Under the pieces are notes generated by a model, which was given only the letters and a program-made list of their open reading frames with translations, had not been told where the DNA came from and searched no databases. A DNA stretch of 36,295 bases. Source: Anaerolineae bacterium (lineage in GTDB: Bacteria; Chloroflexota; Anaerolineae; J036; Brachytrichaceae). The position numbers were made by a program, and so were the translations under genes. Within the stretch, counting starts at the first letter, position 1, and each line of letters opens with the position of its first letter. The stretch covers positions 1 through 36,295 of the forward strand of contig JAHBAL020000544.1 of assembly GCA_018500105.2 (NCBI GenBank), given 5' to 3'. Of this stretch, positions 24,279 through 31,990 are shown one piece after another.

Positions 24279-25607
24279 TTAACGCTTTGAACGCAAAATG
24301 ATGCCAGTGCTGTGGCTGGTTTCGCCAAAGTCTGGGCTGTTGGTGGTATCGGTCATGGTTTGCACCACTGCCCCACGGAAATCATCAGGCACGTTAATGG
24401 CCGACAAGCCGAAGTCTTTCTCGGCAATTTCGATCAACACCTGTGAAGGCGGTGTTCCGAGGGCTGTTTTATACACCTGCTTCTTAAATTTGCTTGTGAC
24501 CGCTTTTGCCGTTTCATCATCAATATCAAAACCGCAAATTTCGTGTAAGAAATAGTGGATGACGTTCCAGCCACTCAAGGGGCCAAGCAAAACTTCGGTC
24601 TCGGTCACGCCAAATTGATCGAGCGGGTGCGCCTCGTAGGTGCCAGCGTCGTTGATGACGGCCTTTGAATGCACCCCAGCCGCGTGGGTGCGATTGGTCA
24701 GGCTGACCGGCTCTTTGCTCGGCACCAGCTTGCGCATTTTGTCGGCCATAAACACATTAATTGGATACGACCCGCGCAAATGATAACCATCGAGCTTTTC
24801 ATAATGCTTGTCAATGAATAAGTTGAGCATTAAGCCCGTCATCGAGGTGATGCCAGAACGCTCGCCTACGCCCAACAGCGTGCTTTGAATATAGCGCATT
24901 CCGTTATGCACCGCTTCGAGCGCGTTGATCGTCGCGTAACCGCGATCATCATGAAAATGCCCTTCGAGGTCAACATCGGGGTAACGCTGGCGCAGGGCTT
25001 GAATGCGTTTAGCAACCCCGTTTGGCGTCGCCACACCTACGGTGTCGGGTGTGCCCAACCGATGCACCAACGGCGCAATCTCGTCATATACACGGAATAA
25101 ATCGGCCTCGCGGGTGCGGAAGGCATCTTCGCCGCTAAAGCGCAAAATCAGGTGCGGGTAGCTTTTTTTCACTTGCTCAATCAAGTCTCGCGCTTTGCGG
25201 GTAATTTGATCGAGCGTCAATCCGTGTTTGTGGGCAATAGATTGATCGGACGTGCCAATATACATATTTAAGCCATCCGCCCCAGCCTTGACTGCCGCTT
25301 CAACATCATCGGGGTGGCAGCGCACATGCGACAGCAAAAAGGTGTAGCCCCGTTGGGTGATCAATTCGTCACGGGTTTGTTTGATGGCCTGAAAATCAGC
25401 AGCTTCTTGGGCGCTCACCGTAGGCGCAAATAACTCGATAAATTTGACGCCATACAAAATGAGTGAGCGCACAATGTCAATTTTGTCGGCAGTGCTAAAA
25501 AAATATTTGTGGTGGTCGTGCAATAGCGATGATTGCTGACCTTCGCGCAGGGTGGTATCAATAATCTCCAATTGGCGCGGTTGGTATTGAGAAAATGTAA
25601 ATTGCAT
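24279..25607 (-). CDS. HMGL-like acyltransferase (homocitrate / 2-isopropylmalate / Re-citrate synthase family)
   Basis: The 442-residue TIM-barrel enzyme condenses acetyl-CoA with a 2-oxo acid. Signatures are IIDTTLREGQQSS (catalytic Arg, metal-binding Asp), the metal ligands HFH in LEGHFHDDRGYATINALEA and the CoA/acid loop LLGVGERSGITSMTGL. Substrate cannot be fixed: homocitrate, isopropylmalate, citramalate and Re-citrate synthases share this core. No leucine or lysine biosynthesis gene is adjacent. The usual HxHND reads HFHDD. ATG 25607 (MQFTFSQYQPRQLEIIDTT) is preferred to ATG 25631, because the extra eight residues precede the conserved start and would leave only 5 bp to the divergent glycosyltransferase. 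Confidence 0.82.
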   Translation of the reverse strand: MQFTFSQYQPRQLEIIDTTLREGQQSSLLHDHHKYFFSTADKIDIVRSLILYGVKFIELFAPTVSAQEAADFQAIKQTRDELITQRGYTFLLSHVRCHPDDVEAAVKAGADGLNMYIGTSDQSIAHKHGLTLDQITRKARDLIEQVKKSYPHLILRFSGEDAFRTREADLFRVYDEIAPLVHRLGTPDTVGVATPNGVAKRIQALRQRYPDVDLEGHFHDDRGYATINALEAVHNGMRYIQSTLLGVGERSGITSMTGLMLNLFIDKHYEKLDGYHLRGSYPINVFMADKMRKLVPSKEPVSLTNRTHAAGVHSKAVINDAGTYEAHPLDQFGVTETEVLLGPLSGWNVIHYFLHEICGFDIDDETAKAVTSKFKKQVYKTALGTPPSQVLIEIAEKDFGLSAINVPDDFRGAVVQTMTDTTNSPDFGETSHSTGIILRSKR

Positions 25608-25636
25608 AATTCGTGGATAATCGCTTGTCATAGCAA

Positions 25637-26767
25637 ATGACCCGTGCGCTTATTATCCCCGAATATGCCTCATCTGGAGGCACTTTAACATTTTTCTTGA
25701 CATTACTCGATATTCATCGCGCTGCAAAACTTGACACGGCGGTGCTGATTCCGCGTGAGCAAGCCTTTCCGCACGTATTGCGCGAAATCGAGGCGCATGG
25801 CACACGGCTTTTTATTGGCCCCAATCGTGGCAAACTCGGCAGCAAAAATTACCTGTCATTTGCCTATGATATGGCATTTTGTGGCCCGGCCTATGCCAAA
25901 TTTAAGCCAGAGTTGGTCACCGTCATCAATGGCACACCGCGCATGATGCTGGGCGCATTGGCCTTGCCCGCCCCAACGGTTTACATCATGCAAACATACC
26001 CATTGCAACCGCTGCGCAATGGCGTGCGGCGGCTAGTGCAGCACATGGCTGGCAAGCGCAAAAACAAAATCGTCACCGTGTCGGCATTTGCAGCGCGGCG
26101 AATTGAGCAATTGATGGGGTTGCCATTCGAGCGCACGCGCGTTATTTACAACAGCTACCGCGAACGCAACCACGAAGCCGCGATAATGAATGGCGAAATC
26201 GCCGACCTGCCTCTACAACCTCGTGCGTTGATCGTGCTAAATACATCGCATGTGGTGGCGTGGAAAGGGCCAGAGTGTTGGATCGAAACGGCGCGGCTGG
26301 TGTTAAAACAACGCCCGAATGTCACTTTTCGCTGGCTGGGGATTGGCGATCAACTCGACGAGATGCGAGCCAAAGTGAGCGCCTTGGGCCTACAAGATCG
26401 CATCTTGTTTGCAGGTTACGATAGCGACGTAGCGAAGCATTTGGGCGAGGCCAGCGTCTATTTTCAGCCCAGCCGAATCGAAAACCACAGCATGGCGGTG
26501 GCCGACGCGATGGCGCACGGCTTGCCCTGCGTCGTTTCGAATGTGGGCGGAATGCCCGAAGCCGTCATTGACGGCGAAACTGGCTTCGTGTGCCCCGACA
26601 ATGATGCTGCGGCCTTCGCCGGACGCATTCTCGAACTGCTCGACTCGCCCTATCTTTGCAGCCGCATGGGCGTTGCCGGTCAAAGTCGCGCCCGCGCCCG
26701 CTTCTCAGAGGCAGTGCAACGCCGCGACTATTTGGAAACCTATGGGGAGGTAATGAACAATGAGTAA
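25637..26767 (+). CDS. Glycosyltransferase, GT4 family
   Basis: The 376-residue GT-B fold enzyme transfers a sugar from a nucleotide donor, probably in cell-surface glycan synthesis. The N-terminal acceptor half begins with LIIPEYASSGGTLTFF. The C-terminal donor half holds VVAWKGPECWIE, LLDRILFAGYDSD-type strands and the donor-binding block SRIENHSMAVADAMAHGLP, where the second acidic residue of the E-x7-E motif is Asp. GGMPEAVIDGETGFVCP completes the nucleotide-sugar site. The ATG starts exactly at the first beta-strand. The coding end runs into a heptamer array. A second glycosyltransferase and a methyltransferase follow, forming a glycan-modification group. Confidence 0.85.
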   Translation: MTRALIIPEYASSGGTLTFFLTLLDIHRAAKLDTAVLIPREQAFPHVLREIEAHGTRLFIGPNRGKLGSKNYLSFAYDMAFCGPAYAKFKPELVTVINGTPRMMLGALALPAPTVYIMQTYPLQPLRNGVRRLVQHMAGKRKNKIVTVSAFAARRIEQLMGLPFERTRVIYNSYRERNHEAAIMNGEIADLPLQPRALIVLNTSHVVAWKGPECWIETARLVLKQRPNVTFRWLGIGDQLDEMRAKVSALGLQDRILFAGYDSDVAKHLGEASVYFQPSRIENHSMAVADAMAHGLPCVVSNVGGMPEAVIDGETGFVCPDNDAAAFAGRILELLDSPYLCSRMGVAGQSRARARFSEAVQRRDYLETYGEVMNNE

Positions 26768-26838
26768 TGAGTAACGAGTAACGAGTAACGAGTGATCTAC
26801 ACGCACTCGTTACTCGTTACTCATTACTCATTACTCAT
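26759..26838. repeat. Long hairpin of inverted heptamer arrays between two glycosyltransferases
   Basis: The left arm (26759-26794) consists of ATGAGTA and ACGAGTA heptamers, the right arm (26804-26838) of ACTCGTT and ACTCATT. The arms pair over about 35 bp with a single mismatch and a 9-nt loop. The stop codon of the first gene (TAA, 26765-26767) is inside the left arm. The second gene's chosen ATG is 8 nt after the right arm. Confidence 0.92.
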
Positions 26839-26845
26839 CATTCTG

Positions 26846-27760
26846 ATGTCATCAATCGCATTCATCATTTTTAATCGGCCAGCGCAGACAGCGCGGGTGT
26901 TTGAGGCCATACGCGCAGCGCAGCCACGCCAATTGTTCATCATTGCCGATGGGCCGCGCCCTCACAAGGCGGGCGAGGCCGAGCGCTGTGCCGCGACCCG
27001 TGCCATCACCAATCAAATTGATTGGGCGTGCGAAATTCATCGCAACTATAGTGACGTTAATCTGGGTTGCCGGCAGCGGGTGTCAAGCGGTATTTCGTGG
27101 GTGTTCGAGCAGGTCGAAGACGCCATCATTCTTGAAGATGACTGCTTGCCGCACCCGACCTTTTTTCCATTTTGCAAGGCCTTGCTCGACCGATATCGCC
27201 ACGACCAGCGTGTGACCTCGATCAGCGGCAATAATTTCCAATTTGGCAACCAACGCACGGCTTACAGCTATTATTTTTCGCGCTACACCCACATTTGGGG
27301 CTGGGCGACTTGGCGACGCGCATGGTCAGGATTCGACCCACAACTGGCATATTGGCCGCGTGTGCAGACTAGCGGGGTGATCAAAAATCTATTTGCCGAG
27401 CCAGAATTGGCCGATTTTTGGGCCGCACGCTTCCAGAGCATCCTTACTGGGCGCGACACATGGGATTATCAATGGCAATTGCATACATGGTTGCAAGGCG
27501 GCTTAAATGTGCTGCCCAATGTCAATCTTGTGACAAATATCGGTTTTGGCGCTGATGCCACGCACACCCATGCAGTCAACCGCCTTGCCGATATTCCATT
27601 GGCTGCGCTCGACTTTCCGCTGCGCCACCCGCCCTATCTCATCCGCGATGCCTTGGCTGACCAAGCCACCGACGGTATTGTGTATGGGTATACTCATCGC
27701 CCAAAGAAAAATCTGCAATTTTGGCGCAATAAATTACAATCCCTAATCGCTAATCACTAA
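26846..27760 (+). CDS. GT-A-type nucleotide-diphospho-sugar transferase
   Basis: This 304-residue protein looks like a GT-A glycosyltransferase. An initial strand IAFIIFNRPAQTARVFEAI leads to FIIADGPRP, and a DxD-like metal site is found in AIILEDDCLPHPTFF. Aromatic acceptor residues lie in ISGNNFQF and HIWGWATWRRAW. The length and motif order resemble transferases annotated as hemolytic-protein-like in other bacteria. ATG 26846 (MSSIAFIIFNRP) is preferred, because the frame from 26792 would add 18 residues read from the heptamer array (THSLLVTHYSLL). It lies in the glycan-modification group with the upstream GT4 and downstream methyltransferase. Confidence 0.8.
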   Translation: MSSIAFIIFNRPAQTARVFEAIRAAQPRQLFIIADGPRPHKAGEAERCAATRAITNQIDWACEIHRNYSDVNLGCRQRVSSGISWVFEQVEDAIILEDDCLPHPTFFPFCKALLDRYRHDQRVTSISGNNFQFGNQRTAYSYYFSRYTHIWGWATWRRAWSGFDPQLAYWPRVQTSGVIKNLFAEPELADFWAARFQSILTGRDTWDYQWQLHTWLQGGLNVLPNVNLVTNIGFGADATHTHAVNRLADIPLAALDFPLRHPPYLIRDALADQATDGIVYGYTHRPKKNLQFWRNKLQSLIANH

Positions 27761-27766
27761 TCGCTA
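27739..27766 (+). repeat. Short heptamer array between glycosyltransferase and methyltransferase
   Basis: Four direct heptamers (ATCCCTA, ATCGCTA, ATCACTA, ATCGCTA) overlap the stop codon of the glycosyltransferase. They end 16 nt before the methyltransferase ATG. No inverted partner is present. Confidence 0.8.
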
Positions 27767-27782
27767 TCCTCAAAAACAACCC

Positions 27783-28571
27783 ATGCTCACCCGACTATCT
27801 CAAAATAAAATCACCCGCAACTTAATTCGCTTCGCCACCGATGCCCAATTTCGCCAAAATTTCATCGAGCGTGGCGCATTTAGCTTGGGCTGGTGTCCGG
27901 TTTGCGAAAAACGCACCGCGTTTGCGCATTTGGGGGCCGAGGCGCGATTGAGTGACCGCTGTGTGCGCTGCGGCAGTCTGCCGCGTTGGCGGGCGGTCAT
28001 TCACGCCCTGCAAACCCATTTCCCAAATTGGCGCGAGTTACATATTCACGAATCATCGCCCTATGGCGCGGCCTCAGACAAGCTGGAACACGAGTGCAAG
28101 CAATATGTCGGTTCGCATTACATGCCCGATGTGCCTTGGGGACAATATAAAGGGGCGTATCGTAGCGAAGACATTCAGCGCCAAACCTTTGCCGATGCCG
28201 CGTTCGATCTCGTCATTAGCCAAGATGTGTTCGAGCATGTCATGCATCCGGAACAGGGGTTCGCCGAGATAGCCCGCACACTCAGGCCCGGCGGGGCGCA
28301 TGTGTTCACCGTGCCTTGGCATGGCTGGCAGCCCACCCGCGTGCGCACCATCGAAGAAAATGGCGAGGTGAAGCTCCTCTTGCCGCCTGAATATCACGGC
28401 AACCCAATAGATGACAGCGGGTCGCTGGTCATCACCGAATGGGGAACTGATATGCCAGCATTAATCGAGGCGTGGACAGGGATGAAGACTGAGATTTTGC
28501 GCTTCAATAACAAACGCATGGGCATGGCTGCCAAATTCAACGAGGTTTTCATCAGCCGAAAAGCGCAATAG
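27783..28571 (+). CDS. SAM-dependent methyltransferase with N-terminal zinc ribbon
   Basis: This 262-residue protein starts with two CxxC pairs (WCPVCEK at about 38 and DRCVRCGS at about 59) that can hold zinc. A Rossmann methyltransferase domain follows: LHIHESSPYG as motif I region, FDLVISQDVFEHVMHPEQG as motif IV, and EIARTLRPGGAHVFTVPWH as the post-motif strand typical of Methyltransf_11. It lies at the end of the glycosyltransferase group, so a role in methylating a glycan or lipid-linked sugar is inferred. No clear Shine-Dalgarno. A small antitoxin-like gene follows after 13 bp. Confidence 0.85.
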   Translation: MLTRLSQNKITRNLIRFATDAQFRQNFIERGAFSLGWCPVCEKRTAFAHLGAEARLSDRCVRCGSLPRWRAVIHALQTHFPNWRELHIHESSPYGAASDKLEHECKQYVGSHYMPDVPWGQYKGAYRSEDIQRQTFADAAFDLVISQDVFEHVMHPEQGFAEIARTLRPGGAHVFTVPWHGWQPTRVRTIEENGEVKLLLPPEYHGNPIDDSGSLVITEWGTDMPALIEAWTGMKTEILRFNNKRMGMAAKFNEVFISRKAQ

Positions 28572-28584
28572 TACAATATTTTGC

Positions 28585-28830
28585 ATGCAAACCGTTACTT
28601 ATCAAGACGTCTTGCGTGAGATATGGCAAGTGCCGCCGCACCAACTTCAACTGCTCTTTAACTTTATTCACTTATTGCAAGAGCCAGCCCCAAAATTGCC
28701 AGCCAGTCATTCGCAAAGCAGCGCGACATTAACCCCACAAGCCACGCCCAAGACGCGCTCAATACAGGCATTGGAGCCATATATTGGCAGCATGCACCTT
28801 GGTGAAATGAACGCGATAGATGTCGTTTGA
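28585..28830 (+). CDS. Small protein, possibly antitoxin-like (unrecognised)
   Basis: The 81-residue protein opens with TYQDVLREIWQVPPHQLQLLFNFIHLLQE, resembling the short helical N-terminus of DUF2281-like and other antitoxin-type proteins. A Pro/Ser/Thr-rich tail follows. No toxin gene adjoins it, so it may be an orphan or unrelated. It lies 13 bp after the methyltransferase gene and 57 bp before a terminator. Confidence 0.5.
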   Translation: MQTVTYQDVLREIWQVPPHQLQLLFNFIHLLQEPAPKLPASHSQSSATLTPQATPKTRSIQALEPYIGSMHLGEMNAIDVV

Positions 28831-28887
28831 TACTGATTTTGATTATGTTCAATGGCTAACGAGGGTTGCGTGATCTGTGCTCAATAA

Positions 28888-28921
28888 AAAAGCCGCTCAA
28901 GTGATTGAGCGGCTTTTGTTT
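28888..28921. terminator. Bidirectional intrinsic terminator
   Basis: A perfect 13-bp stem (28888-28900 with 28905-28917; AAAAGCCGCTCAA) and a GTGA loop. T-rich sequence lies on the right and A-rich on the left. It lies between convergent genes and overlaps the stop of the minus-strand PPIase. Confidence 0.9.
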
Positions 28922-30212
28922 ATTGAACTTGCCCTGAGCGGAAGCGAGTCACGAGGTCTTTGACCATCTTCGGCGCGTAGGCGGCGGGGTTGTCGGGACG
29001 CTTGACCTTAACCGTGTCTTCGCCAGCTTTCTTCAGCCAGTCGTCATATACTTTGCGTTGGGCGCTTTGCAAATCAAACTCGCTGAGTGCGCGAACTTCG
29101 CGGCCCTTCGGCTGCACCACATAAAAGCCGCCAAAGGTCGAGCTAATGACGTTGCTCACTTGCCCAACTGGCGCAGTATCGAGCGCCGCCACAATTTCGC
29201 TGCCATAGCGCGAATCCACGCCGGGTTTTAACGTCCAGTCAATACTTTCACCACTGCCGATTGACTCGGTAATGGCGTTGGTTTGGCTAATCAACGCCTC
29301 GAACGAAATCGCCTTGCTGACAAGCTTGGCCTGCGCCTCTTTGGCTTTGGCCTCGTCATTAAAACGCAAATAATCAAACTTGTAGTGCAAGTCGTCCTTC
29401 TTAACATCCTTGCTAAGGGTCTCGCGTAGTTTGTTATCGAGCAAAGTCAACTCAAAGATCTTGCGAAAGTCAGACTCGGTATAACCATACGCCTTGTAAA
29501 ACTCAACCCCGCGTTGTTGGCTCGATTGCAAATCGGCATCGCTGATCGAAGTCGGTTGCACCCGCGGTTCAGCCGTCGCCGTGCCAGCCGGGGCCGGGGT
29601 GTTGGTCGGGAACGGGGTCAGCGTCGCCCGATAAAACCCGAAAGTCTTCTCAAGCTCGGCTTGAATCTCGGTCTCGGAAGTCGTAATGCCACGCGCCGCA
29701 GCTTCTTGGCGAATCAACTGCTCGTTAATGAGCGCATTCACCGATTGGCGCGATATATTATTAACATCAACCTGTTGCCCCAATTGTTGCAATTGTTGCT
29801 GATAAAACTGCGCCAAAAATTGAGCGCTATCACCACCGCTGGCTTGCGCTTGTTGCGCCGACACCGCCAAATCGTTGAAGCGGTTGACCAATTGGGCCGT
29901 ATCCAATTTCATGCGGTTTTCGGCTTGGGTTCGGGTGATATTCACACTACCCACCGAGGCTACCGTCTGATTTGGCTCGATCACCAAGAGTTGCAACACC
30001 GCAGCGATGATAAGCAGCGTAACCAAAACAGCCGTAATCAGGCTGCCATAAATAACAATACGGCGGGTTTTGTCTTGTGTGCTGACACGAGGTTGTGGGA
30101 GTTCGATGTGGCCGCCGCGACGTTGCCCGCCCACACGCAAAACCGGCTGGGTGCTTTTGGGGTCTGCTTTGTTTTCTTCTGTGTCTGGCTTGCGTCGGAA
30201 TCGCTCTAACAT
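28920..30212 (-). CDS. Membrane-anchored parvulin-type peptidyl-prolyl isomerase (SurA/PrsA-like)
   Basis: The 430-residue exported folding factor has a basic, Pro-rich cytoplasmic N-terminus of about 50 residues and one membrane helix (VIYGSLITAVLVTLLIIAAVLQLL). A SurA-type N-domain follows (VGSVNITRTQAENRM, NALINEQLIRQEAAARGI). The C-terminal parvulin-like domain (about 290-390) shows DYLRFNDEAKAKEAQAK, SRYGSEIVAALDTAPVGQVS and FGGFYVVQPKGREV. Low-complexity TPFPTNTPAPAGTA is inserted at about 205-225. ATG 30212 (MLERFRRKPDTEENK) is preferred over 30248, whose extra residues look non-conserved. It lies downstream of ssb on the same strand. Confidence 0.82.
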   Translation of the reverse strand: MLERFRRKPDTEENKADPKSTQPVLRVGGQRRGGHIELPQPRVSTQDKTRRIVIYGSLITAVLVTLLIIAAVLQLLVIEPNQTVASVGSVNITRTQAENRMKLDTAQLVNRFNDLAVSAQQAQASGGDSAQFLAQFYQQQLQQLGQQVDVNNISRQSVNALINEQLIRQEAAARGITTSETEIQAELEKTFGFYRATLTPFPTNTPAPAGTATAEPRVQPTSISDADLQSSQQRGVEFYKAYGYTESDFRKIFELTLLDNKLRETLSKDVKKDDLHYKFDYLRFNDEAKAKEAQAKLVSKAISFEALISQTNAITESIGSGESIDWTLKPGVDSRYGSEIVAALDTAPVGQVSNVISSTFGGFYVVQPKGREVRALSEFDLQSAQRKVYDDWLKKAGEDTVKVKRPDNPAAYAPKMVKDLVTRFRSGQVQ

Positions 30213-30291
30213 AATAACTATCTCTCTACCTAGGGCATTAGGGCACAAGATCGGCTATCGAAGCCACATCCATTCCCATGCTGGGTATAAA

Positions 30292-30693
30292 TTAAGCGAC
30301 ATCGGTGTTAAACGCATCCGTCGAATCACCGATATCATGGTAATGACTTTGATGAGGGTCGTATCGCTCGCTTAGCACCAGCATTTCACTGGCAATGATT
30401 TCGGTGCGGTGATGGCGTTTGCCGTTGTCATCTTCCCAACTGCGGGTTTGCAAACGCCCCTCAAAATAGGCATACTGCCCTTTAAATAACCGCTGCTTGC
30501 AAATTTCGGCCAGGTTGCCCCATGCCACCACCGTAAACCACTCGCTTTCGGTATGACGTTCGCCCTCTGCCGATTTCCATTCGCGGCGCGTTTCGATTAA
30601 CAAAGAAGTGACAGCTTTGCCATTGGGCGTGTACCGCATTTCTGGGTCACGCCCTAACTGACCGATGATCATGACTTTATTAAGTCCGCGCAT
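30292..30693 (-). CDS. ssb: Single-stranded DNA-binding protein
   Basis: This 133-residue OB-fold protein coats single-stranded DNA in replication and repair. Family strands are NKVMIIGQLGRDPEMRYTPNG, TESEWFTVVAWGNLAEIC, GQYAYFEGRLQTRSWED and HHRTEIIASEMLVL. It ends DSTDAFNTDVA and lacks the acidic DDDIPF-type tip through which typical SSBs recruit partners. There is no long disordered linker. It lies 32 bp after rpsF, the conserved rpsF-ssb pairing. The usual rpsR does not follow; a peptidyl-prolyl isomerase takes its place. Confidence 0.92.
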   Translation of the reverse strand: MRGLNKVMIIGQLGRDPEMRYTPNGKAVTSLLIETRREWKSAEGERHTESEWFTVVAWGNLAEICKQRLFKGQYAYFEGRLQTRSWEDDNGKRHHRTEIIASEMLVLSERYDPHQSHYHDIGDSTDAFNTDVA

Positions 30694-30725
30694 AGCGAAT
30701 GGGTTGATCTGGTCAGCGCAAATGC

Positions 30726-31124
30726 TTATTCGGCTGCGACGACTTCTTCATCAGCGGCTGGAATCAGGTCAGGGCTGACTGAAATTTCCTCGCTAATGAC
30801 TGCAACGGCTTTCTTATTGCCGCGACGCACAGGACGAATATGCTCTTCTTGCACAAACAAGTGGCGAATAACATCGGCGTTGAGCTTCAATCGGTTATCC
30901 AACGACTTGACTGAAGCTGGGGTGAGCTGGCACAGCAAGTGCATATAAAACCCTTCCTTGTGCTTGCCAATTGGGTAACCGAGCTTGCGCATCCCCCATT
31001 CCTTGGCGTTAACCACGCTGCCGCCTTCCATGGCAATCAATTCATTCACGCGCTCCACTGCACTGGCGCGGTTGGCATTATCCAAATCTGGTTTAACAAT
31101 ATAGGTTAATTCGTAATTTCGCAT
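30726..31124 (-). CDS. rpsF: 30S ribosomal protein S6
   Basis: The 132-residue S6 binds 16S rRNA together with S18. The N-terminus MRNYELTYIVKPDLD and the KEWGMRKLGYPIGKHKEGFYMHLLC block are diagnostic. The C-terminal 30 residues are an acidic/basic extension (RRGNKKAVAVISEE and an acidic tail). An AAGGAAAG Shine-Dalgarno lies 10-17 nt upstream on the minus strand (31134-31141). The leader contains a terminator-like hairpin about 80 nt before the start. Confidence 0.95.
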   Translation of the reverse strand: MRNYELTYIVKPDLDNANRASAVERVNELIAMEGGSVVNAKEWGMRKLGYPIGKHKEGFYMHLLCQLTPASVKSLDNRLKLNADVIRHLFVQEEHIRPVRRGNKKAVAVISEEISVSPDLIPAADEEVVAAE

Positions 31125-31201
31125 TTTCTTTGTCTTTCCTTGGTAGTTTTCTCACTGCTTCTTCAACGCGCAACAAATATTTAGCCACACACACTTTGCG
31201 C

Positions 31202-31239
31202 AAAAAAACGGGCTGGCCAATTCGGCCTGCCCGCTTTTT
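31202..31239 (-). terminator. Intrinsic terminator or attenuator upstream of rpsF
   Basis: On the minus strand, CGGGC-A-GGCC pairs with GGCC-A-GCCCG around a GAATT loop (31209-31233), followed by seven T (31202-31208). It also has T5 on the plus side. It either ends the transcript of the upstream 117-residue gene or acts as an attenuator in an rpsF leader. A second hairpin AGCGG/CCGCT lies at about 31244-31259. Confidence 0.7.
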
Positions 31240-31322
31240 CAAGAAGCGGAAAGCCCGCTCACGCGGGGCATACAATCATATCACAAGTATGCTTATTTTC
31301 CGATATGAATTTGTTGACAAAT

Positions 31323-31676
31323 CTAGGCTGGTTCAACTAAACCCAGCCATTTTAGATCAGGTTGGCTATCGTTCAAATAAGTTCGCACTTCGTTAAGCAA
31401 TTTTGGCCGCTGGCGGCGCATACGCAAACCATGACGCACCATTTCGTGGCTATTTGACCATTTGACTTGGGTAAAAACTTGTTGCAAATCGGCGCTGCTA
31501 TTAACATACTGGGCCATTTGTTCAGGCGACGCTTGCAAAATAAGGCGGAAAACGTCCAACGCCACAATTTGTTGCATAGATGATGTCGTTTTGCCAAACG
31601 CATCGTGAACGTATTTACAAATTGCCTTGGCGGCAATGAGGTTGTTTTGATGAAGTTCTGTCGTGTAAGCTGTCAT
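31323..31676 (-). CDS. Hypothetical protein, helical
   Basis: I do not recognise this 117-residue protein. It is predicted to be largely helical, with a short amphipathic repeat-like pattern (IVALDVFRLILQASPEQMAQYV, ADLQQVFTQVKW), and ends SQPDLKWLGLVEPA. No signal peptide, membrane segment or metal motif is visible. It is on the same strand as rpsF and separated from it by the terminator. A 314-bp gene-poor stretch lies upstream. Confidence 0.5.
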   Translation of the reverse strand: MTAYTTELHQNNLIAAKAICKYVHDAFGKTTSSMQQIVALDVFRLILQASPEQMAQYVNSSADLQQVFTQVKWSNSHEMVRHGLRMRRQRPKLLNEVRTYLNDSQPDLKWLGLVEPA

Positions 31677-31990
31677 GATTTTAGAGTTTCCTGTTTTGCA
31701 ATACTACGCAATTATTTTAGTGTTTTATTGCTGGTTATTATCCTAACATATCACTATCGTTGCCACTCTCGCTATTATTTTCATGGAAGCAACAACTTGC
31801 AATTAGATTGCGCTTAGATTTTTCAACAAATGCACTTAGAAAAAAGGACTCTGTGACTCAAGACGCAATGCAAACTAGGACATTGGATGTAAAAAGTTCT
31901 AGGTTTGACTCTATTTTGCAATTTTGGTCGTGTTGCAGAGTTGATTCACAAATAGCGATTAAATTGCTTGTAAACAGCGTCCAAACAGAC
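31677..31990. other. AT-rich gene-poor stretch
   Basis: The stretch lies between the 117-residue minus-strand gene and the lamin-tail gene. It should contain the promoter of the former on the minus strand. No convincing ORF, hairpin or repeat array was found. The 86-residue plus-strand frame through it has no recognisable family features. Confidence 0.4.

Noticed and set aside
26759-26838. CRISPR array
   Set aside because: Units are 7 bp with no spacers, and no cas genes are present.
28585-28830. Toxin-antitoxin pair
   Set aside because: Only an antitoxin-like frame is present; a terminator follows and no toxin gene adjoins.
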